In this document: positions 8,267 through 16,265 of the stretch, in pieces
Layout of the letters: each line of letters starts with the position of its first letter
Numbering within the stretch: the first letter of the stretch is position 1
Source: an uncultured Hungatella sp.
Lineage (GTDB): Bacteria > Bacillota > Clostridia > Lachnospirales > Lachnospiraceae
Reading direction: 5' to 3'
DNA length: 32,885 nt
Assembly (NCBI GenBank): GCA_910585645.1
Contig: CAJUFP010000048.1
Span: 1 to 32,885 of the forward strand
Notes under the pieces: model-generated
What the model was told of the DNA's origin: nothing
Seen by the model: only the letters and a program-made list of their open reading frames with translations
Database searches by the model: none
Made by a program: the position numbers and the translations under genes

Positions 8267-8854
8267 ATGGAATGGGAAGATGGGAAAGTGAGATGCCGAT
8301 GGGCAAATCCTAAAAATGAAAAATATCTCCGGTATCACGATGAAGAATGGGGCGTGCCTGTCTATGACGATCGCAAACTGTTTGAAATGCTGGTGTTGGA
8401 ATCCTTTCAGGCAGGCTTGTCATGGGAATGTGTCTTGAACAAACAGGAGGCTTTCCGTCTGGCGTTTGATGGATTTGATTTGGAAAAGGTCTGTGCTTAC
8501 GGGGAAGAAAAGATAGAGGAGCTGTACAAAAATAAGGAAATTATCAGAAACCGTTTGAAAATCAGGGCGGCGGTAAACAATGCTCGAATCTTTCGGGAAA
8601 TAAAAAAGGAATATGGCAGCTTTTCCACATATTTGTGGCACTGGACGGAAAATAAAGTGATTTATGAAAATGATGTGGTGAGTTCACCGCTTTCGGATCG
8701 TGTATCAAAGGATCTTAAGAAACGCGGCATGAAATTCGTAGGAACCGTTATTATCTATTCCTATATGCAGGCTGTGGGTGTGATTTATTCCCATGAGAAG
8801 GGATGCTTTTTGGAACATGGCAAGCCGGTTAAGGAGGTAAATAATGAGCAATAA
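8267..8854 (+). CDS. tag: DNA-3-methyladenine glycosylase I
   Basis: Excises 3-methyladenine from DNA as the first step of base excision repair. Strong match to the Tag family: RCRWANP, YHDEEWGVP, LFEMLVLESFQAGLSW, then KKRGMKFVGTVIIYSYMQAVG. The structural zinc ligands are present as Cys10, His24, His176 and Cys180. At 195 residues it has the normal length. Together with the AlkA domain of the first gene, the operon encodes two unrelated 3-methyladenine glycosylases. Its last 11 bases overlap the next gene. Confidence 0.95.
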   Translation: MEWEDGKVRCRWANPKNEKYLRYHDEEWGVPVYDDRKLFEMLVLESFQAGLSWECVLNKQEAFRLAFDGFDLEKVCAYGEEKIEELYKNKEIIRNRLKIRAAVNNARIFREIKKEYGSFSTYLWHWTENKVIYENDVVSSPLSDRVSKDLKKRGMKFVGTVIIYSYMQAVGVIYSHEKGCFLEHGKPVKEVNNEQ

Positions 8855-9683
8855 GAAAAATGGGGATCATTTGATAACCCGCCGCCAGATGCTGGGCTAT
8901 TGCTTGGCAGGTGTGACAGGACTTGCATTGTGGCGGCTGAGAAGATATTCCAATTTCATGCCGGCCGGAAGTGATGAAAGTATGTTGGACGATTTAAAAG
9001 GAAATGAGGCAGATACAGATAATTTGACGGAACAGTTTACGAGCGAGCTGATAAAACAGGGGGCAGATCTGGTCGGTATAGGGGATTTGACAGAGATAGC
9101 GGAAAACGACAGAAATAAGCTACCGGTGGGTATCTGTCTGGCGGTGAAATTTCCAAAAGACATTGTAAGCGGAATTGTGGATTTGCCTACACGGGAATAT
9201 TACGATGCGTATAATACATTGAACAGCCGTCTGTATTCTCTGACGGATTTTACAATAAAAATATTGAAGGAGTGGGGGTATCATGCCACATCCCGGACAA
9301 GCCTGCCCCATAAAACCATAGCGACACGGTCCGGTATAGGATGGGTTGGAAAATCCAATCTTTTAGTTACGGAAAAGTATGGTTCCATGATTCGGCTCGC
9401 GTCTGTCCTTACGGATGCGCCTCTTAAAACGGCGGCACCTGTGAATGAATCAAAATGCGGTGACTGTATGTTGTGTGTGGATGCGTGTCCGGCCAGTGCG
9501 CTTACAGGTAAATTATGGGACACTACGGTGGCGAGGGATGAAATCCTAAGTATTTCTAAATGCAGCGCAAAGGCAATCGAAAGATCCATTAACGGATTCG
9601 GAATTCCGATTGAACTTTGCGGGAAATGCTTTGCCGTATGTAAATACACGAAGAGGTATATAGAGGAAGAAAAAGAGGGGTAG
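8844..9683 (+). CDS. QueG-like double 4Fe-4S protein with a twin-arginine-like N-terminus
   Basis: 279 residues. The N-terminus (ITRRQMLGYCLAGVTGLAL) has paired arginines followed by a hydrophobic stretch, like a Tat signal or anchor. The middle resembles epoxyqueuosine reductase (QueG)-type proteins (RSGIGWVGKSNLL), with two ferredoxin-like clusters, CGDCMLCVDACP and later CGKCFAVCKYT. QueG is a cytoplasmic cobalamin enzyme and reductive dehalogenases are exported relatives, so an anchored redox protein is possible. Its link to alkylation repair is unclear. Translation is probably coupled to tag: AAGGAGG lies inside the tag 3' end and the two genes overlap. It ends 10 bases from the convergent AraC gene. 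Confidence 0.75.
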   Translation: MSNKKNGDHLITRRQMLGYCLAGVTGLALWRLRRYSNFMPAGSDESMLDDLKGNEADTDNLTEQFTSELIKQGADLVGIGDLTEIAENDRNKLPVGICLAVKFPKDIVSGIVDLPTREYYDAYNTLNSRLYSLTDFTIKILKEWGYHATSRTSLPHKTIATRSGIGWVGKSNLLVTEKYGSMIRLASVLTDAPLKTAAPVNESKCGDCMLCVDACPASALTGKLWDTTVARDEILSISKCSAKAIERSINGFGIPIELCGKCFAVCKYTKRYIEEEKEG

Positions 9684-9693
9684 GCTCAGTGAT

Positions 9694-10575
9694 TTATTTC
9701 TCTAAATACAGAGCCCTGTATTCCCGCGGAGAGTATCCGGTTTTCTCACGAAAACACTTCCCGAAGTGGCTGATCTGACGGAATCCTACATTAGACGCAA
9801 TATCACCGATTGGCATATTGGTTGATTTTAGCAGTACGGCAGCTTGGGAAAGCCGATATTCCGTAATGTATTTATACGGAGTTGTCTGCATACTGGTTTT
9901 GAAACAGCGCAGGCATTCGGACTTACTGACATTCCCGCTTTTTGAGAGTTGTTCCAGGGTAATATCTTCTCCATAATATTTTTCAATATATCCCAGAAAC
10001 GCCTGCATTCTCACACTTACAGGGTCAAGATTTTTTTCGGGAGGAAGAAAAATATGTTTCTGAAAGCAAAGCCATAAAGAAGACAGCTGAACCAATACCT
10101 CATATACATAAAATTCCGTTTTGTTTTTTTCAAAGCCAATAAGCTTTCCCAGGGCATGAATGACATCATCACACCAGTTCGTGCCGGGAATCAAATGATA
10201 AAGAGACAGACCGGGGTTGTTTATGATATCCTCAACAAGAGTTTCAGCCGGACTTTTAAAATAGAATTTCAAAAAATAGTCGGGAAAGATAAAGCTGTTA
10301 TAGTGACAAGGGCCTTTTTGGGTGATAAGGTGGATGACATTCCTGTTGATAAAAACAGCTTCACCAGCTTGGAGAACAAGCTCCATATCAAAGGTTTTAA
10401 TCTCGATGCTGCCGCTTAAAAGAAGGATAAACTGCAGATCTTTATGCCAATGCATGACACGGAACCCAGGATTGAGAGGATAGCTTCTGTCATTAATTAC
10501 GTCCAGGACAAGATAGGGAAAATCTGTATCCGCGTTCAGGTTTACAGAGTTGATAAAATCGGTACTTTCATTCAT
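9694..10575 (-). CDS. AraC family transcriptional regulator
   Basis: 293 residues: an N-terminal cupin-like effector domain (MHWHKDLQFILLLSGSIEI) and a C-terminal double helix-turn-helix (from about residue 195) ending in FREKTGYSPREYRALYLEK. It is divergent from the DUF488 gene across about 135 bases and convergent with the ada operon. A decayed copy of its own 5' end sits before the ada operon. It could therefore control DUF488 and, through related promoter copies, the ada operon and the MATE gene. The effector is not evident. Confidence 0.88.
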   Translation of the reverse strand: MNESTDFINSVNLNADTDFPYLVLDVINDRSYPLNPGFRVMHWHKDLQFILLLSGSIEIKTFDMELVLQAGEAVFINRNVIHLITQKGPCHYNSFIFPDYFLKFYFKSPAETLVEDIINNPGLSLYHLIPGTNWCDDVIHALGKLIGFEKNKTEFYVYEVLVQLSSLWLCFQKHIFLPPEKNLDPVSVRMQAFLGYIEKYYGEDITLEQLSKSGNVSKSECLRCFKTSMQTTPYKYITEYRLSQAAVLLKSTNMPIGDIASNVGFRQISHFGKCFREKTGYSPREYRALYLEK

Positions 10576-10601
10576 GTTTGCAATATCCTTTTTGATTTTG
10601 G

Positions 10602-10662
10602 AGATATAATGATAATTTTTAGCTTTTTTTTGATATTTAATCTTTTATATCAGTGATATAAT
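10602..10662 (+). promoter_or_regulatory. Divergent AraC/DUF488 promoter region
   Basis: AT-rich region with an extended -10, TG-a-TATAAT, hexamer at 10657-10662, driving the DUF488 gene. There is no properly spaced -35 (TTGATA at 10630 is 21 bases away), which fits activation by the divergent AraC. The block matches 3561-3623 closely and 16266-16328 more loosely. Confidence 0.5.
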
Positions 10663-10710
10663 CATAAATGATTTTTTGGGAAATGTCAAGATGAAAGGAT
10701 GTGTCTATTT

Positions 10711-11091
10711 ATGAAAGTATGTTCAACTTACTATGACAATGTACCAAATCTGGAGAGAGGAAAATACACTTTGATACGTGTTTCCTGTGCCGAACCGCCT
10801 GCATGGTTTATGGAAAGCTATGACCATGTAGACTTATCAGGAACATTCGGGCCAACTCCTCAGATGCTGGTAGAATGTCACCCCACAAAAGACTGGGAAA
10901 CCTTTGTTCCCCGCTATGAAAAGGAAATATTAGGAGTATTGGATAAAACAGAGACAAAAAAACTGCTGCATAAAATCTGGGAGGACCATGAAAAGCGCCC
11001 GTTGCTCCTGATCTGCTATGAGGCACCGCCGGAAAATTGTCACCGCCATCTGATTGGAGGATTTTTAGGGATAGATGTGCAGGAAGTCTGA
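10711..11091 (+). CDS. DUF488 family protein
   Basis: About 126 residues with the DUF488 hallmark near the C-terminus (LLLICYEAPPENCHRH, the CyE...CHR motif). The family is uncharacterised. Its cysteine and CHR motif suggest nucleotide or redox chemistry, but no activity can be claimed. ATG 10711 starts MKVCSTYYDN, the usual family start; ATG 10699 is in frame but touches its purine-rich site. The stop codon is followed directly by a palindromic element that may act as its terminator. Confidence 0.75.
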   Translation: MKVCSTYYDNVPNLERGKYTLIRVSCAEPPAWFMESYDHVDLSGTFGPTPQMLVECHPTKDWETFVPRYEKEILGVLDKTETKKLLHKIWEDHEKRPLLLICYEAPPENCHRHLIGGFLGIDVQEV

Positions 11092-11257
11092 CTAGAGCGT
11101 GTCTGAAAATTCATTCCCGCCATCTGCGTCCCCCACTTTGCGGTATATTTGCACCAAATTCGGTCAACGTAGCCCGCTACGCTTCCCTCATTTGGCACAA
11201 ATCTCCCACAAAGTGTGAAACACATCTGACGGAAAGCAATTTTCAGACACGCTCTAG
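11092..11257. mobile_element. Palindromic MITE-like element, copy 1
   Basis: A 166-bp element with perfect 20-bp terminal inverted repeats (CTAGAGCGTGTCTGAAAATT and its complement). The two halves form an imperfect palindrome over the full length, pairing for example TTTGCACCAAAT with ATTTGGCACAAA. It begins at the base after the DUF488 stop codon. A second copy lies at 18112-18276. No transposase is encoded. Possible TA target duplication lies within the CTAG ends. Short open frames inside it are by-products of the palindrome. Confidence 0.85.
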
Positions 11258-11327
11258 GAGAAAACAGCAGTTTCGCTGGGGTACAAGATGAAATATACAA
11301 AATATCACATGGACCAGGAGGCTTAAA

Positions 11328-11687
11328 ATGGCAAATGTAATCGTATTATTTGAAGTGAAACCAACCAAAGAAGGAATGCGGAGATACCTGGATCTGGCGG
11401 CAATGTTAAAGCCTATGCTGTCTGGGTTTGAGGGATTTATCCGCGCGGAGCGGTTTCACAGCCTGAATGAAGAAGGAAAGCTGTTATCCATGAATGTATG
11501 GACAGATGAAGCGGCCGTGGAGCGGTGGCGTAATGTGATGGAGCACAGGATGAGCCAGAAGGAAGGACGGGAAAAGCTTTTTGAATCCTATAAGATCACG
11601 GTATGTACCGCTGTCCGGGAATATTCGGACATAGAGCGGGAGCAGGCGCCCGAAGATTCCAACGCATATTTTGGGAAAGGAAACTAA
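11328..11687 (+). CDS. ABM-fold monooxygenase-like protein
   Basis: 119 residues resembling the antibiotic biosynthesis monooxygenase (ABM) superfamily, dimeric alpha-beta barrels that include YgiN quinol monooxygenases and heme-degrading HmoA types. Seen: VIVLFEVKPTKEGMRRYLDLAAML at the start, GFEGFIRAERFHS, and NVWTDEAAVERWR near residue 60. The substrate cannot be told. CCAGGAGG precedes the ATG. The gene is four bases from the ABC transporter gene, opening a four-gene operon. It could tailor the exported molecule or protect the cell from it. Confidence 0.75.
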   Translation: MANVIVLFEVKPTKEGMRRYLDLAAMLKPMLSGFEGFIRAERFHSLNEEGKLLSMNVWTDEAAVERWRNVMEHRMSQKEGREKLFESYKITVCTAVREYSDIEREQAPEDSNAYFGKGN

Positions 11688-11690
11688 TCC

Positions 11691-13523
11691 ATGGCAGCCC
11701 GCGATTTTGAAAACTGCTCAGAGTTTCAGATTTTTATCTCTTATTTCAAGCCCCACAGGAAGCTGTTTTTTCTGGATATGGCATGTGCCCTGGCCATTGC
11801 CCTGATCGACTTGGCATTTCCATTTGTTTCCCGGTGGTGTATGTATACCCTTCTTCCGGCGCATGAATGGCAGACCTTCTGGCGCGTTATGGCGGCTGTG
11901 TTTGCTGCCTATGTGCTCCGGTCGGTATTTACCTATGTGATCTGGTACTGGGGGCATAATTTTGGAATCCTTGTGGAGACCGATATTCGGCGGGATCTGT
12001 TCCGCCATATACAGAAGCTGAGCTTTGATTATTTTGATAATCACCGGGTGGGCCAGCTTATGAGCCGCCTTACGGCAGACTTATTTGACATTACGGAGCT
12101 GGCTCATCACGCGCCGGAAGATCTGTTTGTTTCCAGCGTGACGATTACGGGAGCGCTGATCATCATGTTCTCCATCCAGTGGCGGCTGGCTCTTGTGATT
12201 ACGGTTATGGTGCCGGTATTCCTGTTTGTGGTGTGGCGGTGTCGCAAATCCATGCGGAGCGCCTCCATACGGGTAAAGAAGACTACCGCGTCCATTAACG
12301 CGGAATTTGAATCAGGCCTGTCGGGAATCCGGACGGCAAAGGCTTTTGCCAATGAAACGGTGGAATTACATAAGTTTAATACGGCCAATTATTCGTACCG
12401 GCAATCCAAAACCCAGTATCATAAAGCCATGGGGCGTTTTAATGCCAGCATGGAATTCTTTCTGTGCAGTCTTTCCGCGGTTGTCATCGCTGTGGGCGGC
12501 GCGTTGATCATGCAGGAGAAGCTTAACACCATTGACCTGATTACATTCAGTCTCTATGTGGCCACCTTTGTGAATCCTATCCGCCGTCTCTCCGTGACAT
12601 CGGAGTTGCTGGCTAACGGGACAGCCGGACTTCACCGATTCGTGGAGCTTATGAGGACAAAGCCGACCCTTACGGATGCAGGCGATGCGAAACAGCTCCG
12701 GGACGTAAAAGGCGAAATCCGCATAGACCATGTCCATTTCGCATATAAGGTGAATGGCCACGAAGTGGACAGAGAAAACCCCCTGGGGGGCAAGGTGAAT
12801 GGCCGCGAAGCGGACGCATCCTCCGCATGCCGGGGCAGACGGGAAGTGCTGCGCGATATTTCCCTGGAGATCAAGGCAGGTGAAACCATTGCGCTGGTAG
12901 GTTCCTCCGGTGGAGGGAAGACCACCTTAAGCCAGTTAATCCCGCGGTTTTATGATGTGACAGATGGGTCGATCTGCATAGATGGCCAGGATGTGCGGAA
13001 AGTGACCCAGGAATCCCTCCATCAGAATATCGGTGTGGTGCAGCAGGATGTATTCCTTTTCGCGGACACCATTGCGGAGAATATCCGCTATGGCCGGCTG
13101 GATGCCACCATGGAGGAAGTCATAGAAGCCGCCAGACTGGCAGAAATTTATGACGATATCGCGGCTATGCCGGAGGGATTTGAGACCAATGTAGGCGAGC
13201 GAGGTGTCCTCCTTTCCGGCGGGCAGAAGCAGCGTATCTCTATCGCCCGTATTTTCCTGAAAAATCCGGCTGTGCTGATTCTGGACGAAGCCACATCGGC
13301 CCTGGACAGCGTAACCGAAGCCAGGATACAGAAAACCTTTGAAAAGCTGTCTGCGGGACGGACTACGATCATCATTGCCCACCGCCTGTCCACGGTTAAG
13401 CGCGCGGACCGGATTGCGGTCATCGATAATGGCCGGATTGCGGAAATCGGCTCCCACAAGGAGCTTATGGAAAAGGGCGGGGCTTATGCGTCCTTGGTGC
13501 AGACCCAGGAATTAAAGGAGTGA
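11691..13523 (+). CDS. ABC transporter, fused permease and ATPase (exporter type)
   Basis: 610 residues. A six-helix exporter domain (about 20-310) with the intracellular helix motif FDNHRVGQLMSRLTADLFDI is followed by the ATPase: Walker A GSSGGGKTT (Lys410), Q-loop in VVQQDVFLFADT, signature LSGGQ (508-512) and Walker B LILDEATSALD. It probably works as a homodimeric MsbA/BmrA-like exporter, with no partner half-transporter nearby. Residues about 353-381, between domain linker and ATPase, are an unusual insert containing two copies of KVNG(H/R)E(V/A)D. It lies between an ABM enzyme and a PLP decarboxylase, which suggests export of the operon's product. Confidence 0.9.
   Translation: MAARDFENCSEFQIFISYFKPHRKLFFLDMACALAIALIDLAFPFVSRWCMYTLLPAHEWQTFWRVMAAVFAAYVLRSVFTYVIWYWGHNFGILVETDIRRDLFRHIQKLSFDYFDNHRVGQLMSRLTADLFDITELAHHAPEDLFVSSVTITGALIIMFSIQWRLALVITVMVPVFLFVVWRCRKSMRSASIRVKKTTASINAEFESGLSGIRTAKAFANETVELHKFNTANYSYRQSKTQYHKAMGRFNASMEFFLCSLSAVVIAVGGALIMQEKLNTIDLITFSLYVATFVNPIRRLSVTSELLANGTAGLHRFVELMRTKPTLTDAGDAKQLRDVKGEIRIDHVHFAYKVNGHEVDRENPLGGKVNGREADASSACRGRREVLRDISLEIKAGETIALVGSSGGGKTTLSQLIPRFYDVTDGSICIDGQDVRKVTQESLHQNIGVVQQDVFLFADTIAENIRYGRLDATMEEVIEAARLAEIYDDIAAMPEGFETNVGERGVLLSGGQKQRISIARIFLKNPAVLILDEATSALDSVTEARIQKTFEKLSAGRTTIIIAHRLSTVKRADRIAVIDNGRIAEIGSHKELMEKGGAYASLVQTQELKE
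12747..12815 (+). repeat. In-frame palindromic repeat insert in the ABC transporter gene
   Basis: A 24-base unit occurs at 12747-12770 and 12792-12815 (two differences), 45 bases apart, keeping the frame. Each holds a mini-hairpin: CCAC-GAA-GTGG at 12758-12768 and CCGC-GAA-GCGG at 12803-12813. The differences are compensatory in the stem. CCCCC-T-GGGGGG-like sequence lies between. It looks like a small repetitive palindrome tolerated in a surface loop. Confidence 0.7.
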
Positions 13524-13529
13524 GGCTAC

Positions 13530-14735
13530 ATGGATTTACTGAATTTTTTGCAGGATCATGCTCCCTGCTACATGTATGACGGAGAAAAGGTGGAAAGCCA
13601 GTGCCGGAAGCTGAAAGACACCCTTTCCGGCTTTGATTTTCTGTATTCCGTCAAGACCAATGCATTTCCTCCTATGATCCAGGGAGTTGCAAAAGAAGGC
13701 TTTGGGGCAGACGCGGCATCTTCCCGGGAGGTGGAGCTTGCGCTGGAAAATGGCATCGCGCCGGAGCAGGTTTTCTATTCCAGTCCGGGGAAGACAGACC
13801 AGGATATAGAGGCCAGCTTTGGAAAGTGTGTACTGATTGCGGACAGCATATCCGAGGTCAGACGGATCCACCAGGTGGCAGCCCGGCGGGGGGAAACCGC
13901 AGAGATCGGGATCCGTGTGAACCCTGATTTTACGATGCTGGGTGACCGTGGATGTGCCAGCAAATTTGGCGTGGATACCAGAGAGCTGCTGGTGTCAGAA
14001 GCAGTGCTGGATGCGTGTACCAATGTCCGGATCATAGGGATCCACGTCCATATCCAGTCCCAGATTCTGGATTACCAGGTACTTGGACGATACTATCAGA
14101 ACTGCTTCGCGCTTGCCAGAAGAATTCAGGCCATGAACAGGGTATGGATAAAGTTCATCAATTTCGGAAGCGGAATCGGTGCCTTATACCGGGAAGAACT
14201 GGACCATCCGGTGGATCTGGAAAAACTGGCCGGTCTGGCGGCTGCCATTGTGGATGAAAATGACCGCACACTAAAAGCAAAGCTTTATATTGAAACAGGA
14301 AGATTCATCGGCTGCAATGCCGGTAAATACTATACGAAGATTGTGGACATCAAGGAATCCTATGGGCAGAAATACCTGATTGTGGAAAATGCCATGAACG
14401 GATTCCTGCGTCCGGCTATCGCGAATCTTTTGTCAAAGGCAACCGAACAGTCCCTCCCAGGATATGAGCCGCTTTATACTTGTCAAAATGAGTTTGGGGT
14501 GAGGGTACTGAACCAGGAGGATCACAGGGAACGGGTTCATATTGTCGGCAATCTTTGTACTGCTTTGGATGTTATTTGTGAAAATGTGGAAGTGAATCAT
14601 ACCAGGGTGGGAGATATCATAGAAATCACAAACGCAGGGAGCTACGGATACTCGTTGTCACCGCTTTTGTTTTCCGGCCATGCCGCGCCTGGGCAGTATT
14701 ATGTTTTCGGAGGGAAAATATTTTCGGGAGAATAA
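13530..14735 (+). CDS. Fold-type III PLP-dependent decarboxylase (LysA/ornithine decarboxylase-like)
   Basis: 401 residues of the Orn/DAP/Arg decarboxylase family 2. PLP lysine Lys42 in YSVKTN, IHVHIQSQ and FGSGIG on the barrel, ETGRFIGCNAG, the active-site cysteine region NLCTALDVICE, and NAGSYGYSLSPLLFSGH at the C-terminus. Such enzymes decarboxylate diaminopimelate, ornithine, carboxynorspermidine or carrier-bound amino acids. The substrate here is unknown. Location between an exporter and a C-S lyase-like enzyme, rather than with lysine genes, argues for specialised metabolism. It starts seven bases after the ABC gene. Confidence 0.85.
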   Translation: MDLLNFLQDHAPCYMYDGEKVESQCRKLKDTLSGFDFLYSVKTNAFPPMIQGVAKEGFGADAASSREVELALENGIAPEQVFYSSPGKTDQDIEASFGKCVLIADSISEVRRIHQVAARRGETAEIGIRVNPDFTMLGDRGCASKFGVDTRELLVSEAVLDACTNVRIIGIHVHIQSQILDYQVLGRYYQNCFALARRIQAMNRVWIKFINFGSGIGALYREELDHPVDLEKLAGLAAAIVDENDRTLKAKLYIETGRFIGCNAGKYYTKIVDIKESYGQKYLIVENAMNGFLRPAIANLLSKATEQSLPGYEPLYTCQNEFGVRVLNQEDHRERVHIVGNLCTALDVICENVEVNHTRVGDIIEITNAGSYGYSLSPLLFSGHAAPGQYYVFGGKIFSGE

Positions 14736-14738
14736 CAA

Positions 14739-15950
14739 ATGGATTATGATTTTACTACCATGCCTGACCGCAGAGGGAAAGACTCCATAGCGGCTGACAT
14801 GAATAAAAATGATTTTTGGACCATCCCCAAAGGGGTGACAAAGCCTGGCTTTGACCAGGTTCCTATGTGGATCGCGGATATGAATTTTCCAACCTGCCCC
14901 ACGGTAATGGAGGCCCTTGAGGAACGGATGAAACATCCGATCTTTGGATATTTCGTTCCTTCGGAGGAATATTACCATGCCGTTATCCGCTGGCATAAAG
15001 AAAGCTTTGGGACAGACGATTTAAGCAGTGCATGTATTGGTTATGAAAACGGAGTGCTGGGAGGGGTTACAAGCGCCTTGCATGTCCTTTGCGGCACTGG
15101 AGAGCCGGTACTGGTCCATTCGCCTACCTACAGCGGATTTACGACACAGCTTAAGCGCAACGGGTTTCGGATCATCCTCAGTCCTCTGAAAATGGACAGG
15201 GACGGCATCTGGCGCATGGATTTTAAGGATATGGAGGAGAAGATCAAGGAGTACCATATTCATACCGCCTTATTTTGCTCTCCCCACAATCCCAGCGGCC
15301 GGGTCTGGGAGCGGTGGGAGCTTGAACAGGCCATGGAAAGTTTCCGGGCTAATGACGTCTATGTGATCTCAGACGAAATATGGGCGGATCTTACTTTGTT
15401 CGGACATAAGCATATCCCTACACAGTCTGTATCAGAAGATGCCAGAGACAGGACGGTGGCGCTGTATTCTCCTTCCAAAACCTTTAATCTTGCCGGACTG
15501 GTTGGCAGCTATCACATTATTTATAATCCGCGGCTGAGGGACAGGATACGGAGATATTCTTCTTTATGCCATTACAATGACATGAATGTCCTTTCCATGC
15601 GGGCCCTTATGGGGGCTTATCAGCCGGCAAGCCGGCCATGGCTTGCCCGGTTGAAGCAGGAGTTGGAGAGAAATGTGATATATGCCTGTGACTTTATCGA
15701 AACCAGATTTCCCGGAATCAGGGTCTACCGCCCACAGGGAACGTTCATCCTGTTGCTGGACTGTGAAGACTGGTGTAAAAACCACAAAAGGACCATAGAT
15801 GAGATCCTGGAAAACGGTGTTGGAGTCGGTGTGATCTGGCGGGAAGGAGCAGTGTTCCATGTGCCTTGCGGCATACGGATGAACCTCGCTTTGCCCCATG
15901 AGAAGCTCGTGGAAGTTTTTTCAAGATTACATCAATATGTGTTTCGATGA
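14739..15950 (+). CDS. MalY/PatB-type PLP aminotransferase or cystathionine beta-lyase
   Basis: 403-residue fold-type I PLP enzyme. Seen: PMWIADMNFPTCP near the N-terminus, CSPHNPSGRVW, SDEIWADLTLFGHKH and the Schiff-base lysine Lys247 in YSPSKTFNLAGL, with a C-terminal IRMNLALP arginine. MalY-type proteins cleave C-S bonds of cystathionine or cysteine conjugates; some are aminotransferases. It is the last gene of the operon, three bases after the decarboxylase, and is followed by a strong terminator. A paralogue at 20651-21841 shares the fold but is clearly different in sequence. Confidence 0.85.
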   Translation: MDYDFTTMPDRRGKDSIAADMNKNDFWTIPKGVTKPGFDQVPMWIADMNFPTCPTVMEALEERMKHPIFGYFVPSEEYYHAVIRWHKESFGTDDLSSACIGYENGVLGGVTSALHVLCGTGEPVLVHSPTYSGFTTQLKRNGFRIILSPLKMDRDGIWRMDFKDMEEKIKEYHIHTALFCSPHNPSGRVWERWELEQAMESFRANDVYVISDEIWADLTLFGHKHIPTQSVSEDARDRTVALYSPSKTFNLAGLVGSYHIIYNPRLRDRIRRYSSLCHYNDMNVLSMRALMGAYQPASRPWLARLKQELERNVIYACDFIETRFPGIRVYRPQGTFILLLDCEDWCKNHKRTIDEILENGVGVGVIWREGAVFHVPCGIRMNLALPHEKLVEVFSRLHQYVFR

Positions 15951-16000
15951 TGACATTGGCAGAGTACCGAGTGAGGAGAAATCTGTTATCATTGGAGTCA

Positions 16001-16040
16001 AAAGGGTCATATCCATCAAGGGTGGATGAGGCCCTTTTTT
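16001..16040 (+). terminator. Rho-independent terminator of the 11.3-15.9 kb operon
   Basis: AAAGGG at 16001 pairs with the CCCTTT at 16032, and ATCCATC at 16011-16017 pairs with GGTGGAT at 16021-16027, forming one long stem with a small internal mismatch. It ends in six T residues. It lies 50 bases after the MalY-like stop codon, the expected place. Confidence 0.8.
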
Positions 16041-16041
16041 A

Positions 16042-16225
16042 TTTCATACCTTTTCGCGCAAGAGCGCGCCCGCCCGAAGGGCATGTATTAAGGTATGCCC
16101 CAAAGGGTATAGGAAATTGCGTCCTATGAAACAAAAACCTCCGGGGGGATGCGCACTACGCGCATAAGGAAAATGGTTGCTGTCGCAACCGCGCTTCGGC
16201 GCGAGAGTCCGGCGAACCGGACTCT
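16042..16225. repeat. Array of at least seven short hairpins
   Basis: Successive stems: CATACC/GGTATG at 16045-16097 enclosing CGCGC-aaga-GCGCG (16055-16068) and GCCC-gaa-GGGC (16072-16082); ATAGGA/TCCTAT (16109-16127); ATGCGC/GCGCAT (16149-16165); GGTTGC-tgtc-GCAACC (16175-16190); GCGC-ttcg-GCGC (16191-16202); and AGAGTCCGG-cgaa-CCGGACTCT (16204-16225). Several loops are of stable GAA, CGAA or TTCG type. This fills the gap between operon terminator and MATE promoter. No coding function is seen. It may be structured RNA or stacked palindromic repeats. Confidence 0.7.
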
Positions 16226-16265
16226 TTGTTCAAACGCTGCCAGATGTATGGGATAAAAGGATGTT

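Noticed and set aside
7445..8338. 297-residue open frame on the minus strand opposite the DUF5131 gene
   Set aside because: It is antisense to a clear family match, has no recognisable domain, and lacks a ribosome binding site and operon context.
11037..11300. Open frames on both strands across the first MITE, similar to those at 18119-18376
   Set aside because: They arise because the palindromic element is open in several frames; the similar products reflect the repeat, not a gene.
15947..16129. 60-residue open frame after the MalY-like gene
   Set aside because: It runs through a clear terminator and the hairpin array and has no family match.
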